DNA of 64,000 bases, taken from Scolanthus callimorphus (lineage: Eukaryota > Cnidaria > Anthozoa > Actiniaria > Edwardsiidae). The notes under the pieces were generated by a model that was not told where the DNA came from, ran no database searches, and saw only the letters and a list, made by a program, of their open reading frames with translations. The stretch is taken from the NCBI GenBank assembly GCA_033964015.1, contig CM066922.1, positions 24,290,507-24,354,506 on the forward strand. The letters run 5' to 3'. Made by a program: the position numbers and the translations under genes. Shown one piece after another: positions 34,918-43,236 of the stretch (position 1 is its first letter; each line of letters opens with the position of its first letter).

Positions 34918-34991
34918 ATTCATAAACTACAGTACGATAAAAGCCTAGCGCGTGTGTTTTCAGCACTTACTCTTTAACAAAACATACTAAA
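34918..34991 (+). repeat. Duplicate of the PC4-like ORF 3' end, upstream of its start
   Basis: About 74 bases here match 35214-35290 (the last part of the PC4-like coding frame) with a few changes. Shared words include TAAACTACAGT, CGATAAAAGCC, CGCGTGTGTTTTCA and ACTCTTTAACRAAAC. The copy sits in the presumed promoter or 5' leader of the same ORF, and the right arm has it too. Confidence 0.85.
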
Positions 34992-35014
34992 CTCTACTCT
35001 ACTACAGCTCTACT

Positions 35015-35320
35015 ATGTCTAACCCTACTGTTCATGAAAGAAATGGCGAAGTTCTGTACAGGCTTGGCAAAAGAAATCAGTCAGATTATTTTGCGTCCAC
35101 GTGTCTGTTTGCTGGTAAAGCAAAGTTTCATATACGCGAGTTTATGCTAGGCGGCGACGGGAATCCTTTGATTCCGACCAAGAAGGGAATTTGCCTGAAT
35201 ATGGAAGAGTTTATTCCTAAACTACAGTGCGATAAAAGCCGAACGCGTGTGTTTTCATCACTCCTACTCTTTAACGAAACAATACTAAACGTTTTGAAAA
35301 ATTCAACTCTACACAACTAA
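35015..35320 (+). CDS. PC4-like ssDNA-binding protein, left-arm copy
   Basis: This 101-codon ORF has the core YFASTCLFAGKAKFHIREF, then PLIPTKKGICLNMEEFIPKL. It fits the PC4/Sub1 fold (FKGK..VDIREY....G.L.PTKKGISL....W..L), which binds single-stranded DNA and acts in transcription and repair. The family's usual core is about 60 residues; this ORF has the core plus short tails. The ATG at 35015 is the only upstream start. The right arm has an equally intact copy differing at only a few residues, which suggests constraint or recent arm homogenisation. Role in the element (replication or late transcription) is inferred. Confidence 0.68.
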   Translation: MSNPTVHERNGEVLYRLGKRNQSDYFASTCLFAGKAKFHIREFMLGGDGNPLIPTKKGICLNMEEFIPKLQCDKSRTRVFSSLLLFNETILNVLKNSTLHN

Positions 35321-35973
35321 TGATAATCGATCTCACGAGATAAATTCTAGAAAACAGTTTGTGTATAGGGACGAATAACAAATAATTACCTTGTTTTTAG
35401 GAGCTTTCTTTAACTAAAAAATGACGCACTAGGTCCTCTTTCTTTTCCACTCTAAAAGACGCACAACGTCGTTTTATTTTATCAAAACAATGGTAGTCAA
35501 ATACAAGCTAGGATCTCGGGGATACAATGCTGCTGAAAATCATTTTCAAGGACAGATTAGAGTACACATCAGGAGTTTACGCCTGATGAAAAAGGAAACA
35601 GATATTACTGTTTTCAAAGTTGTCTTTGGTTACTAAAATCGTTATGAAAGTTTTTTTTTACAATTTTTTTGTCCTAATTCGACGACTCTTATCTGAGTAT
35701 AGTATCGTTATAGTATAGTTTATTTCCGCGTCTTACATATAGAGCGATTATATATGACGTTCGAGTCAAACGAGTGTTAATTAAGAAAGTTAATCCATGA
35801 TGTTGGTCATTTTGTTTGTTTATAATAGACAGCGTTGTTCTTTGTTTCTTTTTAGCGTCTTTTATTTAATAACTATACATTACATACATTACAATAAGTT
35901 CGGGACCCTTTTATACACACCGGTTAACCTATGTTAGCCTAACACAGTTCATTTTTGTTCTGTTTTGAAGCAA
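35321..35973. other. Arm spacer without a gene
   Basis: This lies between the convergent ends of the PC4-like ORF and the KRARSEP-type ORF. It contains T-rich runs and a CTATACATTACATACATTAC region near 35870-35895, probably the 3' untranslated parts of both transcripts. The same sequence is present in the right arm (about 39260-39910). Confidence 0.6.
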
Positions 35974-36348
35974 TTAGAAATCTACCTTTGCGTTCATTCT
36001 CGGCCACAGTAAATCAAACGAGTCACTGAGAAATTGTTTTACAGTAGGTTCATCAGGGTAGAGTCCAACAACTTTTGTAGCACCAGTTTTGATGTCTTTT
36101 AGTTTAACAGGCCACCAGGTCTTTCCATTCCCTGCGTTGCAAGCAGATGTGCCAGGAAGAACTTGATTGCGCGAGGACTTGAACATTTCGGCTATGTAGT
36201 AACCGTCAGGGATAGTATTCATAGGTTTATTGTCAAATCCTACAGCCTCTTGCCATACGTGCGGCGGTGCATCTGACCAAATTATTGGTGGAATTCCCCA
36301 GCACGGTTCAGACCTCGCGCGCTTATTTGGAGGTTGTTGAATCAGCAA
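35974..36348 (-). pseudogene. Arm-borne KRARSEP-type ORF, left copy lacking ATG
   Basis: About 123 codons starting at PPNKRARSEPCWG with the features WSDAPPHVWQEA, IPDGYYIAEMF and a C-terminal KVDF. The right-arm counterpart has an ATG at the matching point (38886). Here the arm ends exactly there and the upstream codon is TTG within the hairpin 36343-36748, so no start remains. Family unknown; the basic N-terminus could be a nuclear localisation signal or virion-type basic tail. Confidence 0.55.
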
Positions 36349-36748
36349 GTATCTTATTTTACGTTGTAAGGGTCTTTATTATATCCATTTTGAAATCACT
36401 GTCAATCCGTGCAGTCTGATTGGTTCGTGCGATTCGTTCACAAATCGCATCCTTTTGAGTCTAAGTCGCATATTTTTCTCAACCAATCAAAAGAAGCATT
36501 CAAATAAATTAACCAATCACATTTCAGTATTTAAAGGCACTGACCAATCAAATTACAGGTAAATGTGATTGGTTGATTTATTTGAATGCTTCTTTTGATT
36601 GGTTGAGAAAAATATGCGACTTAGACTCAAAAGGATGCGATTTGTGAACGAATCGCACTGTTGTAAGCCAATCAGACTGCACGGATTGACAGTGATTTCA
36701 AAATGGATATAATAAAGACCCTTACAACGTAAAATAAGATACTTGCTG
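36343..36748. repeat. Palindromic hairpin at the inner edge of the left arm
   Basis: The sequence CAGCAAGTATCTTATTTTAC at the left is inverted at the right, and the pairing continues for about 190 bases through TTGGTTGAGAAAAATATGCG-type sequence to a loop near 36540-36555. The arms contain CCAAT/ATTGG words. It looks like a nested MITE or an inversion scar. No target duplication is evident. Confidence 0.85.
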
Positions 36749-36900
36749 TTTATTTCATTAGCGTCTCAGGTAGAAACTTTACAAGACACATATGATCCAC
36801 GTAGCTTTTAATATATGTTGGGCATTGACATTTGGACTCTATTCTTATCTAGATCTTTATTTTCTGAAATAATCCGAATGAAGTGAATCAGAATGTAAAC

Positions 36901-37446
36901 TCAAAATCGGTTATAGAATCTTCTGTTCCAGACAGGTACTTCTGGTTGCTTTGGAACTGACTGCTTTTTAAACAGCTTGTTCAGTAAAAATTTGCGTTTT
37001 TCTATGGCTGCTTGTGTGGCTTCTGCCCAATCAAGTCCATCATCATTCTTGAGGTTCTCCATAGTGTTTTTTATTTTCTTAAAGTACGGGTCCTTTTTCA
37101 AACGGTGCATCCATTCAAGGTTTTCATACAACACTTGTCTTAATTCCTTTCTAAATTTGGGTATAAGTTCGTTTGTTGCTTTCGCTTCAGCGACCTCTTC
37201 TGTATTACCAACTTGCTGGTACTGTTTTACAAGTCCCTCCCAGTGTTGATGATGGCGGCGCATTGCTTCGTCCTGGAGTTTACTCCAGACACATTCTTCA
37301 TCAGAACTTTCACCTTCAGATTCATCAGACTCTGAGCTTTCATCTACCGAATCATCATCAGATTCTACTGACTTTTCACTGTCTTGACTGTTAACGTCCT
37401 CATTATCAGAATATGTCGTTTCCATATCCATATCTCTAATGTACAC
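36901..37446 (-). CDS. Acidic hypothetical protein of the Polinton-like element
   Basis: A 181-codon ORF. Residues 10-50 are a Ser/Asp/Glu tract (SDDEE-type low complexity), followed by a likely helical region with WSKLQDEAMRRHHQHWEGLV and DGLDWAEATQAAIEKRKFLL, and a basic end PVWNRRFYNRF. Unrecognised. It is transcribed divergently from the ATPase ORF across a GC-rich minisatellite. An acidic-then-basic layout is seen in histone- or DNA-mimic and scaffold-type virus proteins, but no function can be assigned. Confidence 0.6.
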   Translation of the reverse strand: MYIRDMDMETTYSDNEDVNSQDSEKSVESDDDSVDESSESDESEGESSDEECVWSKLQDEAMRRHHQHWEGLVKQYQQVGNTEEVAEAKATNELIPKFRKELRQVLYENLEWMHRLKKDPYFKKIKNTMENLKNDDGLDWAEATQAAIEKRKFLLNKLFKKQSVPKQPEVPVWNRRFYNRF

Positions 37447-37557
37447 CCCTGAGTGTCAAAGATAAAGTGTGCCTTGCCTAGCTGTGCATCTCCCTTTTAT
37501 ATGTTTTCTAGTAAGGGTGGTTCCCAAGGTATTACATGTTTACGGTTCCGCCAGAAC

Positions 37558-37800
37558 CGTCTTAAAATTGTCCCGATATCGGCCCACATCGTCCTGGAAT
37601 CGTCCCACATCGTCCTGGAATCGGCCCCACATCGTCCCGACATCGGCCTCACATCGTCCTGGAATCGGCCCCACATCGTCCTGGAATCGGCCCCTCATCG
37701 GCCTGGGATCTGCCCCACATCGGCCTGGGATCGGCCCCTCATCGTCCTGGGATCGGCCCCACATCTGCCTGGGATCGGGCCTCCAACGCCCTGGTATCGA
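37558..37800. repeat. 22-bp GC-rich minisatellite between divergent ORFs
   Basis: About ten tandem copies of a unit like CGGCCCCACATCGTCCTGGA plus AT; the first two units are 21 bases. It lies between the acidic ORF (leftward) and the ATPase ORF (rightward), so it is where promoters or an origin would be expected. All long frames across it are products of the repeat. Confidence 0.85.
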
Positions 37801-37877
37801 CATGATTCAGCAAACTATAAAATGTTCAAAAACGTTGACATCATGCCTCATTTTGGTCAGGACCTCATTGGAGCAAG

Positions 37878-39191
37878 ATGCCTTACAAATACAAGAGAAT
37901 TTGCCCGGTGTGCAATAAAGCGAATGTTTTGTATTTAGGTGATCACTTGCGACAGGTTCATCAGATTTATGGGGGCGAGAGAAAACGGTGGCTCAAAATG
38001 GCGGTATTTTCACCTCCACAGACTTGTCTTGTCTCAACTACATTTCCATCCACCCCTTCAGTCAAGCCACGTGCTACACCACAAGCTACATCTTCAACGA
38101 TCAAGCAATTCTCGCGTATCAGAAAAAGAGGAACAGCGAACCAAGGCCGAATTGGTTCGAGCGAAGCACCATTCTTGAATACGGAACCTTATCCCGCTTT
38201 TAAATTTCGTCACAAGTTCTCACTATTAGTCGTTGGCCCAAGTCAAAGTGGGAAAACATTTTTTGTGCGCCAGATCTTAGAAAAAGACAGAATCTTTTAC
38301 GAAGACAAGAAAACAATGCAGATATATTGGTATTATAATCAATGGCAAGAAATATATAATCAGATGAAGATATCTCTGGGTGACTCCATCCGTTTCGAGC
38401 GAGGGCTTCCCGACTTTTCCAACGATCTCAATGAAATAAATCCCGAATATAACAACATTATTATTCTGGACGACTTGATGACGGAAGCTTCAGATAGTGG
38501 ACTGGTCGCTCGTCTGTTTACTCAGGGTCGCCACAGAAACGCTAGTGTGGTTCTGTTGTTACAAAACATGTTCCCAAAAGGAAAGTTCAATACCGACATT
38601 AGTCGCAATGCCCAGTACTTAGCGTTGTTTCGAAGTCCCGGCGACCGGAAACAAATAGGGATTGTAGCCGAACGTATGTTTGATAGAAATCGGGAACGTT
38701 TTATGAACGCTTATCTCCAAGAAACAGAAAACGCATACGGTTACATCTTGGTAGATAACAAACCAGATACCCCAGCAAACAAGCAAGTACTGGCCGATAT
38801 TTTTGGTAGTTGTAAAGTGTATGCTATAGAAAAAAGTACCATGGGGAATGACGAGCAATCTCACAATGAGTTGACGCACATTACTATGATTCAACAACCT
38901 CCAAATAAGCGCGCGAGGTCTGAACCGTGCTGGGGAATTCCACCAATAATTTGGTCAGATGCACCGCCGCACGTATGGCAAGAGGCTGTAGGATTTGACA
39001 ATAAACCTATGAATACTATCCCTGACGGTTACTACATAGCCGAAATGTTCAAGTCCTCGCGCAATCAAGTTCTTCCTGGCACATCTGCTTGCAACGCAGG
39101 GAATGGAAAGACCTGGTGGCCTGTTAAACTAAAAGACATCAAAACTGGTGCTACAAAAGTTGTTGGACTCTACCTGATGAACCTACTGTAA
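37878..39191 (+). CDS. A32/FtsK-HerA-like DNA-packaging ATPase
   Basis: A 437-codon ORF. Residues 9-28 form a C2H2-like finger (C9, C12, H23, H28). Residues 118-127 are the Walker A motif GPSQSGKT, residues 194-199 the Walker B IIILDD, and 212-230 LFTQGRHRNASVVLLLQN the following sensor/finger helix. The core resembles the genome-packaging ATPases of Polintons, adintoviruses and nucleocytoplasmic large DNA viruses. From residue 337 the frame passes into the right arm and continues as the KRARSEP-type sequence, ending early because this arm lacks one C relative to the left arm. Whether the ATPase normally ends before the arm is unknown. ATG at 37878 directly precedes the finger. Confidence 0.75.
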   Translation: MPYKYKRICPVCNKANVLYLGDHLRQVHQIYGGERKRWLKMAVFSPPQTCLVSTTFPSTPSVKPRATPQATSSTIKQFSRIRKRGTANQGRIGSSEAPFLNTEPYPAFKFRHKFSLLVVGPSQSGKTFFVRQILEKDRIFYEDKKTMQIYWYYNQWQEIYNQMKISLGDSIRFERGLPDFSNDLNEINPEYNNIIILDDLMTEASDSGLVARLFTQGRHRNASVVLLLQNMFPKGKFNTDISRNAQYLALFRSPGDRKQIGIVAERMFDRNRERFMNAYLQETENAYGYILVDNKPDTPANKQVLADIFGSCKVYAIEKSTMGNDEQSHNELTHITMIQQPPNKRARSEPCWGIPPIIWSDAPPHVWQEAVGFDNKPMNTIPDGYYIAEMFKSSRNQVLPGTSACNAGNGKTWWPVKLKDIKTGATKVVGLYLMNLL

Positions 39192-40450
39192 AACAATTTC
39201 TCAGTGACTCGTTTGATTTACTGTGGCCGAGAATGAACGCAAAGGTAGATTTCTAATTGCTTCAAAACAGAACAAAAATGAACTGTGTTAGGCTAACATA
39301 GGTTAACCGGTGTGTATAAAAAGGGTCCCGAACTTATTGTAATGTATGTAATGTATAGTTATTAAATAAAAGACGCTAAAAAGAAACAAAGAACAACGCT
39401 GTCTATTATAAACAAACAAAATGACCAACATCATGGATTAACTTTCTTAATTAACACTCGTTTGACTCGAACGTCATTTATATTCGCTCTATATGTAAGA
39501 CGCGGAAATAAACTATACTATAACGATACTATACTCAGATAAGAGTCGTCGAATTAGGACAAAAAAAAAATTGTAAAAAAAAAACTTTCAATAACGATTT
39601 TAGTAACCAAAGACAACTTTGCCAACAGTAATATCTGTTTTCGTTTTCATCAGGCGTAAACTCCTGATGTGTACTCTAATCTGTCCTTGAAAATGATTCT
39701 CAGCAGCATTGTATCCCCGAGATCCTAGCTTGTATTTGACTACCATTGTTTTGATAAAATAAAACGACGTTGTGCGTCTTTTAGAGTGGAAAAGAAAGAG
39801 GACCTAGTGCGTCATTTTTTAGTTAAAGAAAGCGCCTAAAAACAAGGTAATTATTTGTTATTCGTCCCTATACACAAACTGTTTTCTAGAATTTATCTCG
39901 TGAGATCGATTATCATTAGTTGTGTACAGTTGAATTTTTCAAAACGTTTAGTATTGTTTCGTTAAAGAGTAGGAGTGATGAAAACACACGCGTTCGGCTT
40001 TTATCGCACTGTAGTTTAGGAATAAACTCTTCCATATTCAGGCAAATTCCCTTCTTGGTCGGAATCAAAGGATTCCCGTCGCCGCCTAGCAAAAACTCGC
40101 GTATATGAAACTTTGCTTTACCAGCAAACAGACACGTGGACGCAAAATAATCTGACTGATTTCTTTTGCCAAGCTTGTACAGAACTTCGCCATTTCTTTC
40201 ATGAACAGTAGGGTTAGACATAGTAGAGCTGTAGTAGAGTAGAGTTTAGTATGTTTTGTTAAAGAGTAAGTGCTGAAAACACACGCGCTAGGCTTTTATC
40301 GTACTGTAGTTCATGAATAATTAAAATAACGGTTGTTTGAATCACGTGTCACGTCAATCAAGCGTTACCGTTGCCAAAAATGAATCTCGTTGCCAAAATT
40401 TTTGGAAACGTCGTTGACAAACCGTAATCTAAACCACATGCATTACTACT
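38887..40450. repeat. Right arm (terminal inverted repeat) of the Polinton-like element
   Basis: This is the inverted counterpart of 34787-36344, of about 1,564 bases. It carries the KRARSEP-type sequence with an ATG (38886) fused in frame to the ATPase ORF, the spacer, and a leftward PC4-like ORF. Confidence 0.9.
39916..40221 (-). CDS. PC4-like ssDNA-binding protein, right-arm copy
   Basis: This second intact 101-codon copy has the same core (GKAKFHIREF, PTKKGICLNMEEF) and only a few substitutions relative to the left copy, for example Lys for Arg near residue 17 and Leu for Met near residue 45. It reads toward the centre of the element, as does the left copy. Confidence 0.68.
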   Translation of the reverse strand: MSNPTVHERNGEVLYKLGKRNQSDYFASTCLFAGKAKFHIREFLLGGDGNPLIPTKKGICLNMEEFIPKLQCDKSRTRVFSSLLLFNETILNVLKNSTVHN

Positions 40451-40535
40451 GGCATCAGATTATCCCTAAGAACGTAAAAGTATATGTTACAGAATTTAAT
40501 TGTAACAGATATGTGTCAAAATGTAGCAGTTATAC

Positions 40536-40789
40536 CTGATACGGCAATGCGCTTTCAAGAGTGACCTGTCCAAATAACCATCTGTCGCCTTGTTTCCCAT
40601 TCTGACTCCAGAAGGTAGTATCAGATACATTGGTCTTTGTGATAATATTCAATTGGCCAATATCCTTTCCATGCATGTGGTACCAAAACAGAAAGCAAAC
40701 ACTTTCCTTTTTCTGGTACCAACTACTGCTAATCAGTCTTGCTCTATCACCATGGCTCGTGCCGGATGCCTCGACATAAATATAGTTAC
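40536..40789 (-). CDS. MAM core exon, right of the Polinton insertion
   Basis: This phase 1-0 exon reads NYIYVEASGTSHGDRARLIS, then VCFLFWYHMHGKDIGQLNI and FWSQNGKQGDRWLFGQVTL. It fits the MAM consensus very closely (G.YIYVEAS....A.L.S....C..FWYHM.G..IG.L...W...G.QG..W......L). The first part of this domain is the exon at 41383-41526, the last at 34446-34545. Confidence 0.92.
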
Positions 40790-41382
40790 CTAAAAGAAAC
40801 ACACAAAAATAGTTGTCTTTTCCGTGTGTAAATCTAATAAAATGAACATGATTTTTTATGTAAGTTAGCTGATATAAAAGCTACAATCTTGGACAAAATG
40901 TGTTCACAAAATTTAGCACCTATTGTTAATTCACTCTCGTTACAATAGGTTTAAGCAGATATTTCTCCCCTTCCCCAATCAATGTTGGTCCTTTCAACAG
41001 ACATTCCTTTGAACGACAGCCAAGAAAGCAACATGAGATCGATTTTAAAGGACAGAACAGTTTCAGCAGTCCCTAGGCGTTTTTGAAAAAAAAAATTGTT
41101 TTTGTCAACAATTTTGTCCAACATTGTAAGATATAATATGACGTAGGAAAAGGGGTCCTTAACCACTTTGGTGGTGTTTCGATGAGAAACTGGGCTGGAA
41201 CTCCTTTTGACGAGGTTCTAATCTTGCCTCCTAAATCATGTCTTTTAAATAGATTATGTAGGATTTTTTTATAGGTAAGATATCGACGATGATACACTGA
41301 TGGCCTACTGCTTTTATTACCATGGATACAGGCAACGACGATCCTTCTCTTGAATAGACATGAATATATGCAACAGATTTAC

Positions 41383-41526
41383 CAGTGTAAGTAGTGTGAT
41401 CAGAAGAAGGGCCCGTGTCTGAAGTCGGAGTAGGACCAAACAAACGAGTCCATGTTATCGCTGCATTGCGATCATGAGTAAAACCACAAAATCCAGTGTC
41501 GAAGGTACATCGCCACCTCCGTGTCA
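41383..41526 (-). CDS. MAM N-terminal exon
   Basis: This phase 1-1 exon reads RWRCTFDTGFCGFTHDRNAA, then ITWTRLFGPTPTSDTGPSSD and HTTYT: the C.FD.G.CGF...W.R..G.T.S..TGP..DHT start of MAM. Splicing at GTAAAT leads in phase to NYIYVEAS. If this donor is skipped, the frame stays open to 41321 (GKSVAYIHVYSREGSS), a plausible alternative end. Confidence 0.88.
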
Positions 41527-42283
41527 CTACAGGGGAAGAAATGAAAGCTATTTCATGATCCGTGGACTAGTTCAGTCCAACATAATTTTTCGAAAAAAAT
41601 CGATTCATTTTTAATAGCTTCAAGGAAACCAGCTGAAACTTTTTCAATTTAATGTCTTTTTTAAAGAATACGAAGGCGACGTGCCAGAACGACCAAATTT
41701 GAATGATTTTTTTCCAAAACAATTATGGGGCTAATATACTGTTCAAGGCCTAAGAAGATATGCTTTAAAATATAATATCTTAAAAATTAACAGAGTTGTG
41801 TGTTTTTTAGCTTTGTAGTTCGGTTCATCTGAGGCGGCCATTATGAAATATCGTACCGGAAGTCAATCTTGGAAAGGCATCGAGCCCACACTGCGTATCA
41901 GCGGCAAATCGCATGTAGATTACGCATTTACGTCCCACATTCGAGAATCACACTCGAGAATTGTAATTTATAAATATGAATAGCTCCTATTCAAGCTGAA
42001 GTCCTCAAAACCTGCTTTCACGCGGAATTTTCAGGGATGTCGTTTTGAGTGTGTGACGTCTTGAGTGTGTGACGTCATTTTACCAGCCGAATTCATTTCA
42101 TTTCCGGTACGCTTTTTCAAGATGGCGGGCGATGGCCAAATTCCTTATCGGGCTATTTTCCCCGTTTAACTCAGATATGATCAAAAACGACTCTCGCACA
42201 TTATTTCTTGATACCTTTTCTTTAATATTTCCACATCAAAGAAATTATACGTTTCTAGTCGTTCTGGCACTTTAAATGCTTAC

Positions 42284-42364
42284 CTGAAATTAGTTCACAT
42301 TTTTCGTAACCAGTCTTGTTTTGTGTACATGAATCAATCTGGTCGAGAGAACATCCAATACGCC
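42284..42364 (-). CDS. Short cysteine-rich exon
   Basis: This phase 1-1 exon of 81 bases, between TTCCAAG and GTAAGC, reads RIGCSLDQIDSCTQNKTGYE then KCELIS. It has three cysteines and one N-glycosylation sequon. It may be a degenerate LDLa module. Supported by phase and splice sites only. Confidence 0.5.
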
Positions 42365-43122
42365 CTTGGAAATATTTATTTCGTGTGTAATAGTTCTTAC
42401 TTTTACACTAATCACGTACGCTAACTTCGTGGTAGCTACAGGTGTGCCTCTGAATGTTATTAGTTCTCCTATTGCGTAGTTCTTGACATGAGGATCTGCA
42501 TTTGCCTTTTCCCGCCCGAAAAAATTCCCGCTTAAGGAGGCGGATGAGAACTGGCCTGATATTCCCAGCTTCAAGGTGCCATGAGTCCTATATAGGAAGT
42601 TCGTGTTCCTCTTTTGCAGCTGTTTGCGCTTGCTATTAATATTATACACTTGATTTAAAATTCGGAGTCCTACAGAAATGGTAAAATCTTCCAAGGGGTT
42701 GTGTACAATACATTATACCACGCCACAGAAAATACAGCCAATCAGAAGGCAGAAATGGCGTTGTATATTCGGCGGTATTCCACTCGAAAGCATTGTATAA
42801 CTAGTATTTATTCTATATACATTAAATAATAAATGTCTATAAAAATAAATACCATAGCATATGACCATATCTTTCTTGAATTATATGATGGATTGCCTGT
42901 CTAATGGAAAGTAAGGACTGACGTCTGATAATATTTGGAATTGATGGAGCTGAGCTGGACACAAACACTTTAGTGGTTTCTAGTCAACGCAATAATTTTG
43001 CCACTAGATCCTTTACTAGGCTGACAAGAGCATAGCTCTTTCAAGATGCAAGTCTAGCACAAAAAAGGCTAGGCTCTATTTGTGCTAAAGCTGCTCATTT
43101 ATATATTGTATTCAATGTTTAC
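42365..43122. other. Intron between cysteine-rich and LDLa-like exons
   Basis: The minus-strand open frame running through 42290-42694 includes the preceding exon in another frame and has no recognisable domain. A GCCAATCAG promoter-like word lies near 42738. No gene was seen. Confidence 0.4.
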
Positions 43123-43236
43123 CACATAACGCAGGGTTGTTAGTGTTTCCTGGACAGGAACTTGTACTGCTGCAAGTATCTGAATTGTCGACACAGGTGC
43201 CATCAGCGCATGCAAAGCTACTGGGGCAATCTTGTG
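43123..43236 (-). CDS. LDLa-like exon
   Basis: This phase 1-1 exon reads QDCPSSFACADGTCVDNSDT, then CSSTSSCPGNTNNPALC. The cysteine order is that of an LDL-receptor class A module (C..F.C.DG.CV....C....C), but the acidic calcium cage DGSDE is missing, so calcium binding is doubtful. Confidence 0.7.

Larger units (their letters stand above)
34787..36344. repeat. Left arm (terminal inverted repeat) of the Polinton-like element
   Basis: This arm of about 1,558 bases is inverted and nearly identical at 38887-40450. It carries a PC4-like ORF (rightward), a stretch of 650 bases without a gene (35321-35973), and a leftward ORF whose start is lost at the inner edge. Differences between arms are scattered substitutions and short indels. 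Confidence 0.9.
34781..40456. mobile_element. Polinton/Maverick-like element, internally reduced
   Basis: The element proper is 34787-40450, flanked by the 6-bp direct repeat GGCATC at 34781-34786 and 40451-40456. It begins AGTAGTAATGCATGTGGTTT and ends with the complement. A 6-bp target duplication, AG termini and long inverted arms are the recognised hallmarks of Polintons. It contains an A32-like ATPase ORF (a Polinton/virus packaging gene), an acidic ORF, and arm-borne PC4-like and KRARSEP-type ORFs. DNA polymerase B, integrase, protease and capsid genes are not seen, and at 5.66 kb it is far below the usual 15-20 kb. It is probably non-autonomous, moved by enzymes from a full-length relative. 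It lies inside a MAM intron of the receptor gene. Confidence 0.85.

Noticed and set aside
37453..37938. Overlapping plus and minus frames of 87-161 codons
   Set aside because: They run through the 22-bp minisatellite, which stays open in several frames because of its composition.
42290..42694. 134-codon minus-strand frame
   Set aside because: Only its 3' end overlaps the short cysteine-rich exon, and in a different frame; the rest has no recognisable feature.
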